Shown here one piece after another: positions 36,667-47,827 of a stretch of DNA of 64,000 nt (its first letter is position 1; each line of letters begins with the position of its first letter). Below the pieces are notes generated by a model that was not told the DNA's origin, ran no database searches, and saw only the letters and a program-made list of their open reading frames with translations. The translations under genes and the position numbers were made by a program. This stretch comes from Rothia gullae. GTDB lineage: Bacteria > Actinomycetota > Actinomycetes > Actinomycetales > Micrococcaceae. The DNA lies in the NCBI RefSeq assembly GCF_024294905.1, contig NZ_JANCOC010000001.1, positions 69,223 to 133,222 on the forward strand. Reading direction: 5' to 3'.

Positions 36667-37815
36667 CTAACGCAGCGCTCGCGCACGAGACTGTGCGGCA
36701 ACATCCAGCGCCACCTCACGCAGAGAGCCGGTCTTCTCAAAGACCGCACGCTGACGATCCGCGCCCGTACCCTCGGCGAGGATGCGGCGTACTTGTGCCA
36801 GTTCTACCTCGCACTCAAGGTCGCGTGCCACCGGCTCCAGCTTGGGCAGAAGCAACTTAAAATCTTCACGCAGGGTACGCTGCACCGGCTCGTTAGAGAC
36901 CACGATCTTAGCCTCCAGGCCGTAGCGGGCGACGCGCCACTTATTCTCCTGAGCGTGCCAGGGGGCGAGCACCTCAACGCTTGCGCCCGCCTCAATGCGG
37001 CGGGAGAAGTACTCCACCAGGCACTGCGTGAACGCCACGATAGCCGCAACATCCGGCAGGGAGGCGAGGCCATCGCAATAGCGCATCTCAATGGTGCCGT
37101 AACGCGGAACCGGGCGAACATCCCAACGGTCCTCGCTCGGGTCGTTGATCACGTCGGTTGCCACGAGTGACTCCAGGTAGTCGCTGTACTGCTCCCAGGT
37201 GTCAAAGTGGAAGGGCAGACCGTTCGTGGGCAGCTGCTGGTAAAGCTGAGTGCGGTGCGAAGCGTAACCGGTATCGATTCCATCCCAGTACGGGGAAGAG
37301 CACGAAAGCGCCAGCAGGTGCGGCCCGTAGTTGGTCAGCGCGTCAATAAGCGGCAGAACCTTATCGCGGGAGTCAACACCCACATGCACGTGCACGCCGT
37401 AAATGACCATGTGGCGGCCCCAATACTGGGCGCGTTCGACCACACGCTGGTAGCGTTCCTTCGCCACGACCGGCTGGTCAGCCCAGTGGGAGAAGGGGTG
37501 AGTGCCGGCGGGGTAGAACTCAATGCCGAGCTCATCGGTGATTTCACGCAGGGTATCCGCCAAATCCTGTAGCTGACGGCACGCCTCAGCGACGGTGCGG
37601 CAGATACCGGTAACCACCTCGACGGTGTTCTCCAGGAATTCGCCGGTTACGTGCGCCCGGTCGGAGGCGGGTTCGAGCAGTTCGGGGCGGCGCTCGCGCA
37701 GGATGGATAGCACCTCGCTGGCGCGCTGGGTCAGTGCGCCGCTTTCACGGTCGATGAGCGCAATCTCCCATTCCACGCCGAGAGTGGACTGCGGGGAGGT
37801 AGCAAAGTCGATCAT
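36667..37815 (-). CDS. YbdK-type carboxylate-amine ligase (glutamate-cysteine ligase 2 family)
   Basis: ATP-dependent ligase of the GCS2/YbdK family; E. coli YbdK has weak gamma-glutamyl-cysteine activity and the true substrate in actinobacteria is not settled. The 382-residue protein has LGVEWEIALIDRESG at the start, VTGEFLENTVEVVTGIC, HVHVGVDSRDKVLP and EMRYCDG, which are core family motifs. ATG 37815 is chosen because AGGAAAGG precedes it; a further upstream ATG would add 12 atypical residues. This organism has mshA, so a glutathione pathway is not implied. Confidence 0.87.
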   Translation of the reverse strand: MIDFATSPQSTLGVEWEIALIDRESGALTQRASEVLSILRERRPELLEPASDRAHVTGEFLENTVEVVTGICRTVAEACRQLQDLADTLREITDELGIEFYPAGTHPFSHWADQPVVAKERYQRVVERAQYWGRHMVIYGVHVHVGVDSRDKVLPLIDALTNYGPHLLALSCSSPYWDGIDTGYASHRTQLYQQLPTNGLPFHFDTWEQYSDYLESLVATDVINDPSEDRWDVRPVPRYGTIEMRYCDGLASLPDVAAIVAFTQCLVEYFSRRIEAGASVEVLAPWHAQENKWRVARYGLEAKIVVSNEPVQRTLREDFKLLLPKLEPVARDLECEVELAQVRRILAEGTGADRQRAVFEKTGSLREVALDVAAQSRARALR

Positions 37816-38144
37816 ATTGCCTTTCCTGCGTCTGGAAATAGGGTCGTACATGGTGCCATGGAAGTTATTATCGGTGGACTCTGCCCGGCTGTGCGCTAGC
37901 CGGTGGGAGTCGGCTCCTGGGGGGTGCCTCTACTAGGCCGCGTATCTTTGATCAGGCACAGTATCTGTATCCGGCACCGTATCTAGTGTACGGTCTTGCG
38001 GTGCTCGGTGCCCTGTCGAGTGCAGAATCCGGAATGGGAAACGTCATGAATCGTCACGAACGGTAATCCGTCCTCGGGTCTGGGCAGTCGGGTCTGGGTC
38101 GTCAGTGCTGGGTAGTTAGGGATGGGCGGCCGGGGCTGGAGAGG
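37816..38144. other. Intergenic region with short direct repeats
   Basis: About 330 bases between two minus-strand genes. It contains tandem-like copies of TCGGGTCTGGG near 38077-38095 and repeated GTATCT/GGCAC motifs near 37958-37985. No gene or clear hairpin was found. It should hold the promoter of the ligase gene. Confidence 0.4.
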
Positions 38145-39593
38145 TTAGAGCGGGCGCACATGCCAGCCGACGCGGCGTGAATCCCTGCCCGAACCGATGC
38201 GGGTAAAGACTAGTGTTGCCGGACGGTACGAGGGCTCCTGCGTACCCTCCTGTGCACCCGAAGAAGAATTAGCGTTCTTTTTCTGTTTCTTCTTGGAAGC
38301 CTTAGAACTCGCAGAACCCAGCAGGCGCGCACGCAATTGCTCCGGAACAATATCCACGCCACGCTTCTTAATCGTCAGCGCCGTAAAGCCCTGCTCACGC
38401 ACCCAACGCTTCAGCTGCTTCTCCTGCAGAGGAATCTCCTCCAGCACCTCGTAGCAAGCAACCAGCGGATGCTCCACCGGCTTGGCAGAACACAGGTATG
38501 CCAGGTGCTCATCCAGCAGATGCGCACCAATACTCTGCGCAAACTCAGCGACCATATGCGAGCGCACAATCGCCGGGGCGGGCTCCAACAGGTATTCGCC
38601 CGGCTGCGGCAGAGACACCGGAACTTCAACGCTCTGCAACGCCTCTTCCGCTGTCAGAGGGCTGCGGAAGCTCGCCGTCTCATAGGGCGGCAACAAGGCG
38701 CTGGGTTCGGCGGAGCCTTCGTATGGGGTAGCCTCTTCCGCAGACAGCTCGCGCACAGAGGTCGCCGTGCGGGCCACCCCCTCCTGAGCCAGTGTGTTAA
38801 ACCAGAGCACCAACTCGGCGAGGGAACCCTCCGACTGAATCCACTCCGCCTCAACGCGCGGGTTGGGGTTTGCCTCCGATGCAATATCTTCGGGCGAGGG
38901 GATGCCCTCATGAGGAAAACCGGGACCCAACTTCACGCCCATCGGCACGCCAGTGCGCGCCAGATTCAGCACGAACGAGAACGGGGGAGAGAACGCCTCC
39001 GGATCAAAAAGGCGTTCCGTCTGAGCTTTCTTCGCGCCGCGCAACTCGCGGCGTGCCGGGTCCATCCACACAATGCCCACCGGCTCACCGGCAGCGTCCA
39101 GAAGCTCACCGTGCACATAATCGGTCACATCTCCCGAATACACGCGTGCCTGCGGGCAAAACTCAAGGTTCTTCGCCGCAAAAGAAGCCGTCAGCGGGTC
39201 CAACTCCACCGCAACCACGGCACCGCGATCTGCCGCATACACGGCAGAATCCGAGGCGATACCGCAACCCAAATCAGCCACCGTGCCGCCAACCGGGCGC
39301 AGACGCTGAGCACGATAGTGCGCAATCACCGGGCGAGTCGCCTGCTCAGCCGCCTCCTGAGTCAGCATGAGCGTGCGGGCGCGCTCGCCGAACTTGGTGC
39401 GCGCACGGGTACGAGCCTGCGCCAGCGAAATAATCTGTGCAGACTCCTCGGGGCTAAAACCTCGCGAACGCAAAGAAGTAACAGCGCTGAGCGTATCCGA
39501 ACCCAGCGGGTAGAGCTCATTGGCTGCCGCGAGCGCTTCGGCACTGAACGGAAGCTCGGCGGCGGGAGTAAAAGGGGATGCGGGAATAGGCAT
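38145..39593 (-). CDS. SAM-dependent methyltransferase with THUMP-like C-terminal domain
   Basis: A 482-residue class I methyltransferase. Motif I is VADLGCGIASDSAVYA (about residues 100-115), followed by VAVELDP and a VWMDPARRE segment that resembles the post-I acidic/NPP-type catalytic region. The C-terminal half holds a THUMP-like domain ending in LVFTRIGSGRDSRRVGWHVRPL, preceded by a Lys/Ser-rich linker. Substrate is unknown; RNA is plausible from the THUMP-like domain. ATG 39593 is preferred over 39602 since GAGGAG lies just upstream. Confidence 0.85.
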   Translation of the reverse strand: MPIPASPFTPAAELPFSAEALAAANELYPLGSDTLSAVTSLRSRGFSPEESAQIISLAQARTRARTKFGERARTLMLTQEAAEQATRPVIAHYRAQRLRPVGGTVADLGCGIASDSAVYAADRGAVVAVELDPLTASFAAKNLEFCPQARVYSGDVTDYVHGELLDAAGEPVGIVWMDPARRELRGAKKAQTERLFDPEAFSPPFSFVLNLARTGVPMGVKLGPGFPHEGIPSPEDIASEANPNPRVEAEWIQSEGSLAELVLWFNTLAQEGVARTATSVRELSAEEATPYEGSAEPSALLPPYETASFRSPLTAEEALQSVEVPVSLPQPGEYLLEPAPAIVRSHMVAEFAQSIGAHLLDEHLAYLCSAKPVEHPLVACYEVLEEIPLQEKQLKRWVREQGFTALTIKKRGVDIVPEQLRARLLGSASSKASKKKQKKNANSSSGAQEGTQEPSYRPATLVFTRIGSGRDSRRVGWHVRPL

Positions 39594-39703
39594 GCTCCTC
39601 ATTTTACGGGGTGCTGGTTTTGAGGGGTGAGGAGCCCGATCTGCCCAGTTTTTTGCTCAGCGTTCGCCTTGCGGTGAAACACCCCGGCAGAGGGGCTCTT
39701 TTC

Positions 39704-39745
39704 TTGACCGAAAGCACAGGTGAAACTAGAGTTGAGATAGCACTC
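39704..39745 (+). promoter_or_regulatory. groES promoter with half CIRCE-like site
   Basis: TTGACC (39704-39709) and TAGAGT (39727-39732) are 17 bases apart. TAGCACTC at 39738-39745 equals one arm of the CIRCE element bound by HrcA, but the second arm is not present at the expected position, so HrcA control is doubtful. Confidence 0.55.
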
Positions 39746-39819
39746 GAGACAGCCATCGGGCGCGCCACTGCGCCGCTGTCTCGCATCAAACGTAAATCCA
39801 CAACCCGGAGGAACCGATT

Positions 39820-40107
39820 ATGGCTATCAAGCCCCTGGAAGACCGCGTCGTTATCAAGATCGAGCAGGCTGAGCAGACCACCGCATCCGGTCTGGTCATC
39901 CCCGAAACTGCGAAGGAAAAGCCGCAGGAAGCACGCGTTGTCGCCGTTGGCCCGGGCCGCGTGGATGAGAAGGGCAACCGCATTCCCGTAGATATCAAGG
40001 AAGGCGACGTTGTCGTGTTCTCCCGCTACGGTGGCACCGAGGTCAAGTACCAGGGCGAAGAGTACCTGATTCTCTCCGCACGCGACGTTCTGGCAATCGT
40101 CGACTAA
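39820..40107 (+). CDS. groES: Co-chaperonin GroES
   Basis: Caps the GroEL cage. The 95-residue protein has the mobile loop [21 protein letters not shown] and the conserved [23 protein letters not shown] end. CGGAGGA precedes the ATG. A strong hairpin lies between it and groEL. Confidence 0.98.
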   Translation: MAIKPLEDRVVIKIEQAEQTTASGLVIPETAKEKPQEARVVAVGPGRVDEKGNRIPVDIKEGDVVVFSRYGGTEVKYQGEEYLILSARDVLAIVD

Positions 40108-40114
40108 TACTTTT

Positions 40115-40169
40115 CAGATGCTCATGCGCCGTACCGTTCATCCGGTACGGCGCATGAGCTATCATCTGC
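40115..40169 (+). terminator. Strong hairpin between groES and groEL
   Basis: GCTCATGCGCCGTACC (40120-40135) pairs perfectly with GGTACGGCGCATGAGC (40144-40159); CAGATG and CATCTG extend it outward. It could terminate part of the groES transcript or stabilise it. No separate groEL promoter is evident in the 45 bases left. Confidence 0.65.
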
Positions 40170-40192
40170 CCCTCAAATTTTCCTTTCTGTGA

Positions 40193-41800
<1,608 letters not shown>

Positions 41801-41809
41801 ATAGTGTGT

Positions 41810-41853
41810 GTGCCCGGTGCCGCCCCCTCCATCATGGAGACGGTACCGGGCAC
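41810..41853 (+). terminator. Terminator hairpin after groEL
   Basis: GTGCCCGGTGCCG (41810-41822) pairs with CGGTACCGGGCAC (41841-41853), and TCCAT/ATGGA closes the inner part. There is no T run. Confidence 0.7.
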
Positions 41854-42106
41854 TCGCTGTCGGTAGGCTCGGATGCGCTCGCTTTCGTGGGGGCGCTAGA
41901 ACCTGCCGACAGCCTCCCACTGGGGGACGCTTACTATGAGTGCTTCTCAGCAAAGAAACCTTTAGCGGTTTACTATAGAAGGTAAGCTGTTCCCGTTTGC
42001 ACTCAAACCACCTTGTGGGGTGCGAGCAGACGGGTCGTACCGCATCTTGACATACGCAACGTATAGGCTGAGCTTCTCACCGATGAAGCCAGCATCCGAA
42101 AGGTAG

Positions 42107-43627
<1,521 letters not shown>

Positions 43628-43680
43628 AACGCCTCGCCAACGATGATTCGCCGCATGGTGTGCAGACCATGCGCCGTTGA

Positions 43681-43714
43681 GCCCGCCCCATACCCGTTCA
43701 GGTATCGGGCGGGC
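43681..43714 (+). terminator. Terminator-like hairpin between guaB and guaB3
   Basis: GCCCGCCCCATACC (43681-43694) pairs with GGTATCGGGCGGGC (43701-43714). A smaller palindrome GCATGGT/ACCATGC lies at 43653-43672. Neither has a T run. Confidence 0.6.
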
Positions 43715-43772
43715 ATCGGCGCGAATAACGCCCAGCGGCACCCCTCAAACCGAATTCGAAAGGATTCACCCC

Positions 43773-44903
43773 ATGTCTGAAATTCAGATTGGCCTCTCTA
43801 AGAACGCCCGCCCCACCTACTCCCTGGACGATGTGGCGCTGGTGCCTACCCGTCGTACCCGCGACCGCCGCGATGTCGACACCTCCTGGCAGATTGATGC
43901 CTTCAAGTTCGACACCCCCATCATTGGTGCGCCGATGGACTCGGTCATGTCCCCGGCGACTGCCATTGCACTGGGTAAGCTGGGTGGCCTGGGCGTGCTG
44001 AACCTCGAGGGCCTGTGGACCCGCTACGAGGACCCGCAGCCGCTGCTCGACGAGATTGTCGAGCTGCCCGAGGCGGACCCGGCCTCCGCAACCACCCGCA
44101 TGCAGCAGATTTACTCCGAGCCGATTAAGCCGGAACTGATCACTGCACGTCTGGAAGAGATTCGTAACTCCGGCGTGGTCGTTGCAGGTTCGCTGAGCCC
44201 GCAGAACACCCAGGAACACTACGAGACCGTGGTGAAGGCGGGCGTTGAACTGTTCGTCATCCGCGGTGCATCCGTCTCTGCTGAGCACATTTCCACCTCG
44301 CACGAGCCGCTGAACCTGAAGAAGTTCATCTACGAACTGGACGTTCCGGTCATCGTTGGTGGCGTTGCTGGATACTCGCAGGCTAAGCACCTGATGCGTA
44401 CCGGCGCAGCCGGCGTGCTGGTGGGCTTCGGCGGCGGTTCTGCACAGACCACCCGCCAGGGCCTGGGCATCTCCGCACCCATGGCAACCGCTATCGCCGA
44501 CGTGGCAGCGGCACGTTCCGACTACCTGGATGAGTCCGGCGGCCGCTACGTACACGTGATCGCTGACGGTTCCCTGGGCCGCTCCGGCGATATGGTGAAG
44601 GCGCTCGCGCTGGGTGCTGACGCTGTCATGCTGGGCGCTCCGCTGGCTCGCGCATCCGAGGCTCCCGGCCAGGGCTGGTACTGGGGCAACGAGGCGCACT
44701 CGCTGGACTTCCCGCGCGGCGTGCGCACCCCGCTGGGTGTTGTCGGCTCCCTGGAGGAGGTCCTGTACGGTCCTTCGCACCACGTGAACGGCACCAGCAA
44801 CATTGTCGGTGCGCTCAAGCGTGCAATGGCTAACTGCGGTTACCTGGACCTGAAGAAGTTCCAGAAGGCTGACCTGACCGTGGTTCCCTCGTACCGTGGC
44901 TAA
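43773..44903 (+). CDS. guaB3: GuaB3-type IMP dehydrogenase-related protein, catalytic Cys absent
   Basis: A 376-residue TIM-barrel protein of the IMPDH/GMP reductase superfamily without CBS domains. The N-terminus (PTYSLDDVALVPTRRTRDRRDVD) and FDTPIIGAPMDSVMSP match the family. At the loop that carries the IMPDH cysteine the sequence is GFGGGSAQTTR (218-228), with Gln225 where IMPDH has Cys. C-terminal SLEEVLYGPSHHVNGTSNIVGALKRAMANCGYLDLKKFQK is GuaB3-like. ATG 43773 follows AAAGGA. It sits between guaB and guaA, so a role in guanine nucleotide balance is likely, but the reaction is not known from sequence. Confidence 0.88.
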   Translation: MSEIQIGLSKNARPTYSLDDVALVPTRRTRDRRDVDTSWQIDAFKFDTPIIGAPMDSVMSPATAIALGKLGGLGVLNLEGLWTRYEDPQPLLDEIVELPEADPASATTRMQQIYSEPIKPELITARLEEIRNSGVVVAGSLSPQNTQEHYETVVKAGVELFVIRGASVSAEHISTSHEPLNLKKFIYELDVPVIVGGVAGYSQAKHLMRTGAAGVLVGFGGGSAQTTRQGLGISAPMATAIADVAAARSDYLDESGGRYVHVIADGSLGRSGDMVKALALGADAVMLGAPLARASEAPGQGWYWGNEAHSLDFPRGVRTPLGVVGSLEEVLYGPSHHVNGTSNIVGALKRAMANCGYLDLKKFQKADLTVVPSYRG

Positions 44904-45078
44904 TGTAGCTTCATGAATCACCGCTTGGCGGTTGGCAGGTTTGTGGTCTGCCGGTCGCCGGGCGGTGCTTTCTATACGCACGCTCTACTCCCGTTAGAGC
45001 ATGTAGCGGCACCCCGGGATGGGAGAGCGGCTACGTGCCGTCGGCGGCGTACAACGATAGCGTAAAATAGATATATCC

Positions 45079-45094
45079 CCGCGCAAGTGCGCGG
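45079..45094 (+). promoter_or_regulatory. Leader hairpin upstream of guaA
   Basis: CCGCGC (45079-45084) pairs with GCGCGG (45089-45094) around AAGT, 30 bases before the guaA GTG and just after a TAAAAT box (45062-45067). Confidence 0.4.
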
Positions 45095-45123
45095 ATTAGT
45101 ACCAACACGTTGAGGTAATTTTC

Positions 45124-46716
45124 GTGACCAACTCTGTGAACCTGGACCAGCTCGAAGAGCGTCCCGTCCTGGTGGTAGATTACGGTGCACAGTACGCGCA
45201 GCTCATCGCTCGTCGCGTGCGTGAAGCTGGCATCTACTCCGAAATCGTCCCCCACTCCATGAGCACCGAGAAGATGCTCGCCAAGAACCCGGCAGCCATC
45301 GTGCTCTCCGGTGGCCCCTCCTCGGTCTACGCCGATGGCGCACCCAAGGGCGACAAGGCCCTCTTCGAAGCTGGCGTGCCAATCTTCGGTATCTGCTACG
45401 GCTTCCAGGTGATGGCCCAGACCCTCGGCGGCACCGTCGCCCAGACCGGTCTGCGCGAATACGGCGCAACCGACGCTGTGGTCTGCGCTGAGAACTCCTC
45501 CTTCCTCACCGGCACCCCCACCACTCAGAACGTGTGGATGTCTCACGGTGACTCCGTGACCGAAGCCCCCGAAGGCTTCGAGGTGCTGGCAAAGACCCCC
45601 GGTGCATCCGTGGCAGCATTCGTGGACGAGTCCCGTAAGCTCGGCGGTGTGCAGTGGCACCCCGAGGTGAAACACTCCGACTACGGCCAGGTCGCCCTGG
45701 AGAACTTCCTCTACAATGTGGCAGGCCTGAAGCCCACCTGGTCCACCAACAACATCATCGAAGAGCAGGTCGCAAAGATCCGTGAGCAGGTCGGTAGCGA
45801 CCGCGTCATCTGCGCGCTCTCCGGTGGCGTTGACTCCTCCGTGGCAGCAGCGCTTGTACATAAGGCTGTTGGCGACCAGCTCACCTGCTTCTTCATCGAC
45901 CACGGCCTGCTCCGTGAAGGCGAGCGTGAACAGGTCGAGCAGGACTACGCGGCATCCATGGGCATTAAGGTCATCACCATCGACGAGTCGGAGCGTTTCC
46001 TCTCCGCTCTCGACGGCATCACCGAGCCCGAGGCGAAGCGTAAGGCTATCGGCCGCGAGTTCATCCGCTCCTTCGAAGAGGCACAGCGCAAGCTGATTGC
46101 CGAAGCTGGCGAAGAGGGCGCAGACATCAAGTTCCTGGTCCAGGGCACCCTGTACCCGGACGTTGTCGAGTCCGGCGGCGGCGACGGCACCGCAAACATT
46201 AAGAGCCACCACAACGTGGGTGGCCTTCCCGACGACCTGACCTTCGAACTGGTTGAGCCGCTGCGCACCCTGTTCAAGGATGAGGTCCGCGCTATCGGTC
46301 GTGAGCTCGGCGTTCCCGAGAAGATCGTGGCACGTCAGCCGTTCCCCGGCCCCGGCCTGGGCATCCGCATCGTCGGCGAGGTTAACCGCGAGAACCTGGA
46401 CACCCTGCGTGCCGCTGACGCTATCGTGCGTGAAGAGCTGACCGCAGCAGGTCAGGACGAGCACATCTGGCAGTGCCCCGTGGTTCTGCTGGCTGGCGTT
46501 CGTTCCGTGGGCGTTCAGGGTGACGGCCGTACTTACGGCCACCCGATTGTTCTGCGCCCGGTCTCTTCGGAAGACGCAATGACCGCTGACTGGTCGCGCC
46601 TGCCGTACGACCTGCTGGCTAAGATCTCGAACCGTATTACGAACGAGGTCAAGGACGTTAACCGAGTGGTGCTGGACGTTACCTCTAAGCCCCCGGGAAC
46701 CATTGAGTGGGAGTAA
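45124..46716 (+). CDS. guaA: GMP synthase (glutamine-hydrolysing)
   Basis: Aminates XMP to GMP. The N-terminal class I amidotransferase domain has Cys91 (GICYGFQ) and the His/Glu pair in QWHPEVKHS; the ATP pyrophosphatase domain has SGGVDSS at 233-239, and the C-terminal dimerisation domain ends [18 protein letters not shown]. It has 530 residues. GTG 45124 follows GAGG at 45112-45115. It completes the guaB-guaB3-guaA group. Confidence 0.97.
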   Translation: MTNSVNLDQLEERPVLVVDYGAQYAQLIARRVREAGIYSEIVPHSMSTEKMLAKNPAAIVLSGGPSSVYADGAPKGDKALFEAGVPIFGICYGFQVMAQTLGGTVAQTGLREYGATDAVVCAENSSFLTGTPTTQNVWMSHGDSVTEAPEGFEVLAKTPGASVAAFVDESRKLGGVQWHPEVKHSDYGQVALENFLYNVAGLKPTWSTNNIIEEQVAKIREQVGSDRVICALSGGVDSSVAAALVHKAVGDQLTCFFIDHGLLREGEREQVEQDYAASMGIKVITIDESERFLSALDGITEPEAKRKAIGREFIRSFEEAQRKLIAEAGEEGADIKFLVQGTLYPDVVESGGGDGTANIKSHHNVGGLPDDLTFELVEPLRTLFKDEVRAIGRELGVPEKIVARQPFPGPGLGIRIVGEVNRENLDTLRAADAIVREELTAAGQDEHIWQCPVVLLAGVRSVGVQGDGRTYGHPIVLRPVSSEDAMTADWSRLPYDLLAKISNRITNEVKDVNRVVLDVTSKPPGTIEWE

Positions 46717-46750
46717 TCCTACTTTGGGCTACCTAGCTTTGTAGCTGGGA

Positions 46751-46810
46751 GCCTGTGAAGGAGCCGCCCGGTGCATCCGAATGTGGATGCGCTGGGCGGC
46801 TCCTTTTGTA
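46751..46810 (+). terminator. Terminator after guaA, left copy of a duplicated element
   Basis: GGAGCCGCCCGGTGCATCC pairs with GGATGCGCTGGGCGGCTCC around GAATGT, followed by TTTTGTATCTT. A nearly identical copy lies at 47644-47700: the first 42 bases match exactly, one base differs, and eight more match. The two copies bracket the toxin-antitoxin pair. Confidence 0.85.
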
Positions 46811-46850
46811 TCTTCCTAACGCGAAAATAGCGGATTGGAAGATAGAGGGG

Positions 46851-46898
46851 TTGTCGTAGCACCAAGTGGAAAATATAATGTAGCTACGTAGTAACATT
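46851..46898 (+). promoter_or_regulatory. Toxin-antitoxin promoter and overlapping operator
   Basis: TTGTCG (46851-46856) and a perfect TATAAT (46874-46879) are 17 bases apart. An imperfect palindrome, AATGTAGCTAC/GTAGTAACATT (46877-46898), overlaps the -10 box. This is the classic layout for autorepression by a Phd/YefM antitoxin. Confidence 0.7.
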
Positions 46899-46934
46899 AT
46901 TTATGTTTTGCGTTGTGAGCAGAAGAGGGAAATC

Positions 46935-47201
46935 ATGACCTTAATGACCAGCCGCGAGTTCAATCAGAACCTCGCCAAAGCCCAAAAACAGGCACAACAC
47001 TCACCCGTAATTATTACAAAACGTGGTGAACCCACATATGTCCTCATGACCTACGAAGAATACTCGCGCAACCAGAATGAGGGAACCTCCCTCTACGACT
47101 TCTTTGTAAACTACCCTCAACCTGCTGAAGGTGTGGACCTGCCCGAAGAATTTCCCACGGCAGAACGTTCCGCACATCAGCGCCCCGGTGTAGAGTTCTA
47201 A
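46935..47201 (+). CDS. Phd/YefM-family antitoxin
   Basis: An 88-residue antitoxin. The N-terminal half is the DNA-binding Phd/YefM fold (TSREFNQNLAKAQKQAQHSPVIITKRGEPTYVLMTYEEYSRN), and the C-terminal half is an acidic, Pro-rich segment expected to wrap the toxin. ATG 46935 follows AGAGGGA at 46924-46930; a TTG at 46908 in frame lacks a site. The toxin frame begins nine bases after the stop. Expected to repress the promoter at 46851-46898. Confidence 0.9.
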   Translation: MTLMTSREFNQNLAKAQKQAQHSPVIITKRGEPTYVLMTYEEYSRNQNEGTSLYDFFVNYPQPAEGVDLPEEFPTAERSAHQRPGVEF

Positions 47202-47210
47202 GGGGTAACG

Positions 47211-47633
47211 CTGTACCTTCTTGACACCAATATCATTTCTGAATTGTGGAAGCTCTCTCGCGGAAAAGCTGACCCCGTTTTCGAATCGTGGTTTCGCCAA
47301 GAATCAGAAAAACCACTCTATATCAGCGTAGTGACCCTAATGGAACTAGAACGCGGTGTGCTTGCTATGGAGCGTAAAGATTCAACACAAGGCGCTTATC
47401 TGCGCGAGTGGTTTTTGGCAGTTCGAGAGAAATTTCAGAAGCGAACTCTTGTTATTGATGCGGCTGTAGCTGATTGTTGCGCTGGACTTCACGTGCCGGA
47501 TAAAGCGCCGGAGAACGATGCCTGGATCGCTGCGACCGCGCTGGCACATAGCCTTACCCTTGTAACGCGTAACGTCAAAGATTTTGAGCGCCTCCCGGTT
47601 AGACTCCTCAACCCCTTCGAACCCGCAACATAG
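47211..47633 (+). CDS. PIN-domain toxin (VapC/FitB-like), apparent CTG start
   Basis: A PIN-family ribonuclease toxin. Starting at CTG 47211 gives the family N-terminus LYLLDTNIISELW with catalytic Asp5; the other acids are Glu45 (LMELERG), Asp103 (ENDAWIAA) and Asp124 (VKDF). The length of 140 residues is typical. AAGGGG at 47200-47205, overlapping the antitoxin stop, is correctly spaced for 47211. No ATG, GTG or TTG exists in frame until TTG 47244, which would delete Asp5. Either CTG is used at low efficiency or the start codon has been lost and the toxin is silent. Confidence 0.82.
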   Translation: MYLLDTNIISELWKLSRGKADPVFESWFRQESEKPLYISVVTLMELERGVLAMERKDSTQGAYLREWFLAVREKFQKRTLVIDAAVADCCAGLHVPDKAPENDAWIAATALAHSLTLVTRNVKDFERLPVRLLNPFEPAT

Positions 47634-47643
47634 CGAAGGCAAG

Positions 47644-47700
47644 GCCTGTGAAGGAGCCGCCCGGTGCATCCGAATGTGGATGCGCCGGGCGGCTTTTTAT
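47644..47700 (+). terminator. Terminator after the toxin gene, right copy of the duplicated element
   Basis: Same hairpin as at 46751-46810, with CCGGGCGGC restoring full pairing on the 3' arm, followed by TTTTTAT. It ends the toxin transcript 10 bases after the stop. Confidence 0.85.
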
Positions 47701-47827
47701 ACGGAGGTATAGAAAAAACAGGCGGTACTTAAGCGTGGATTTAAAGAAAAACGCCAAAATATTTAAAACAAGAGTTCAAATAAAAGAACTAAAAACTCTC
47801 CCCAAAACCACACGAGAAATAAAAACT

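Noticed and set aside
47244..47633. PIN toxin starting at TTG 47244
   Set aside because: This start would remove the catalytic Asp5 and the LYLLDTN strand, and has no ribosome-binding site.
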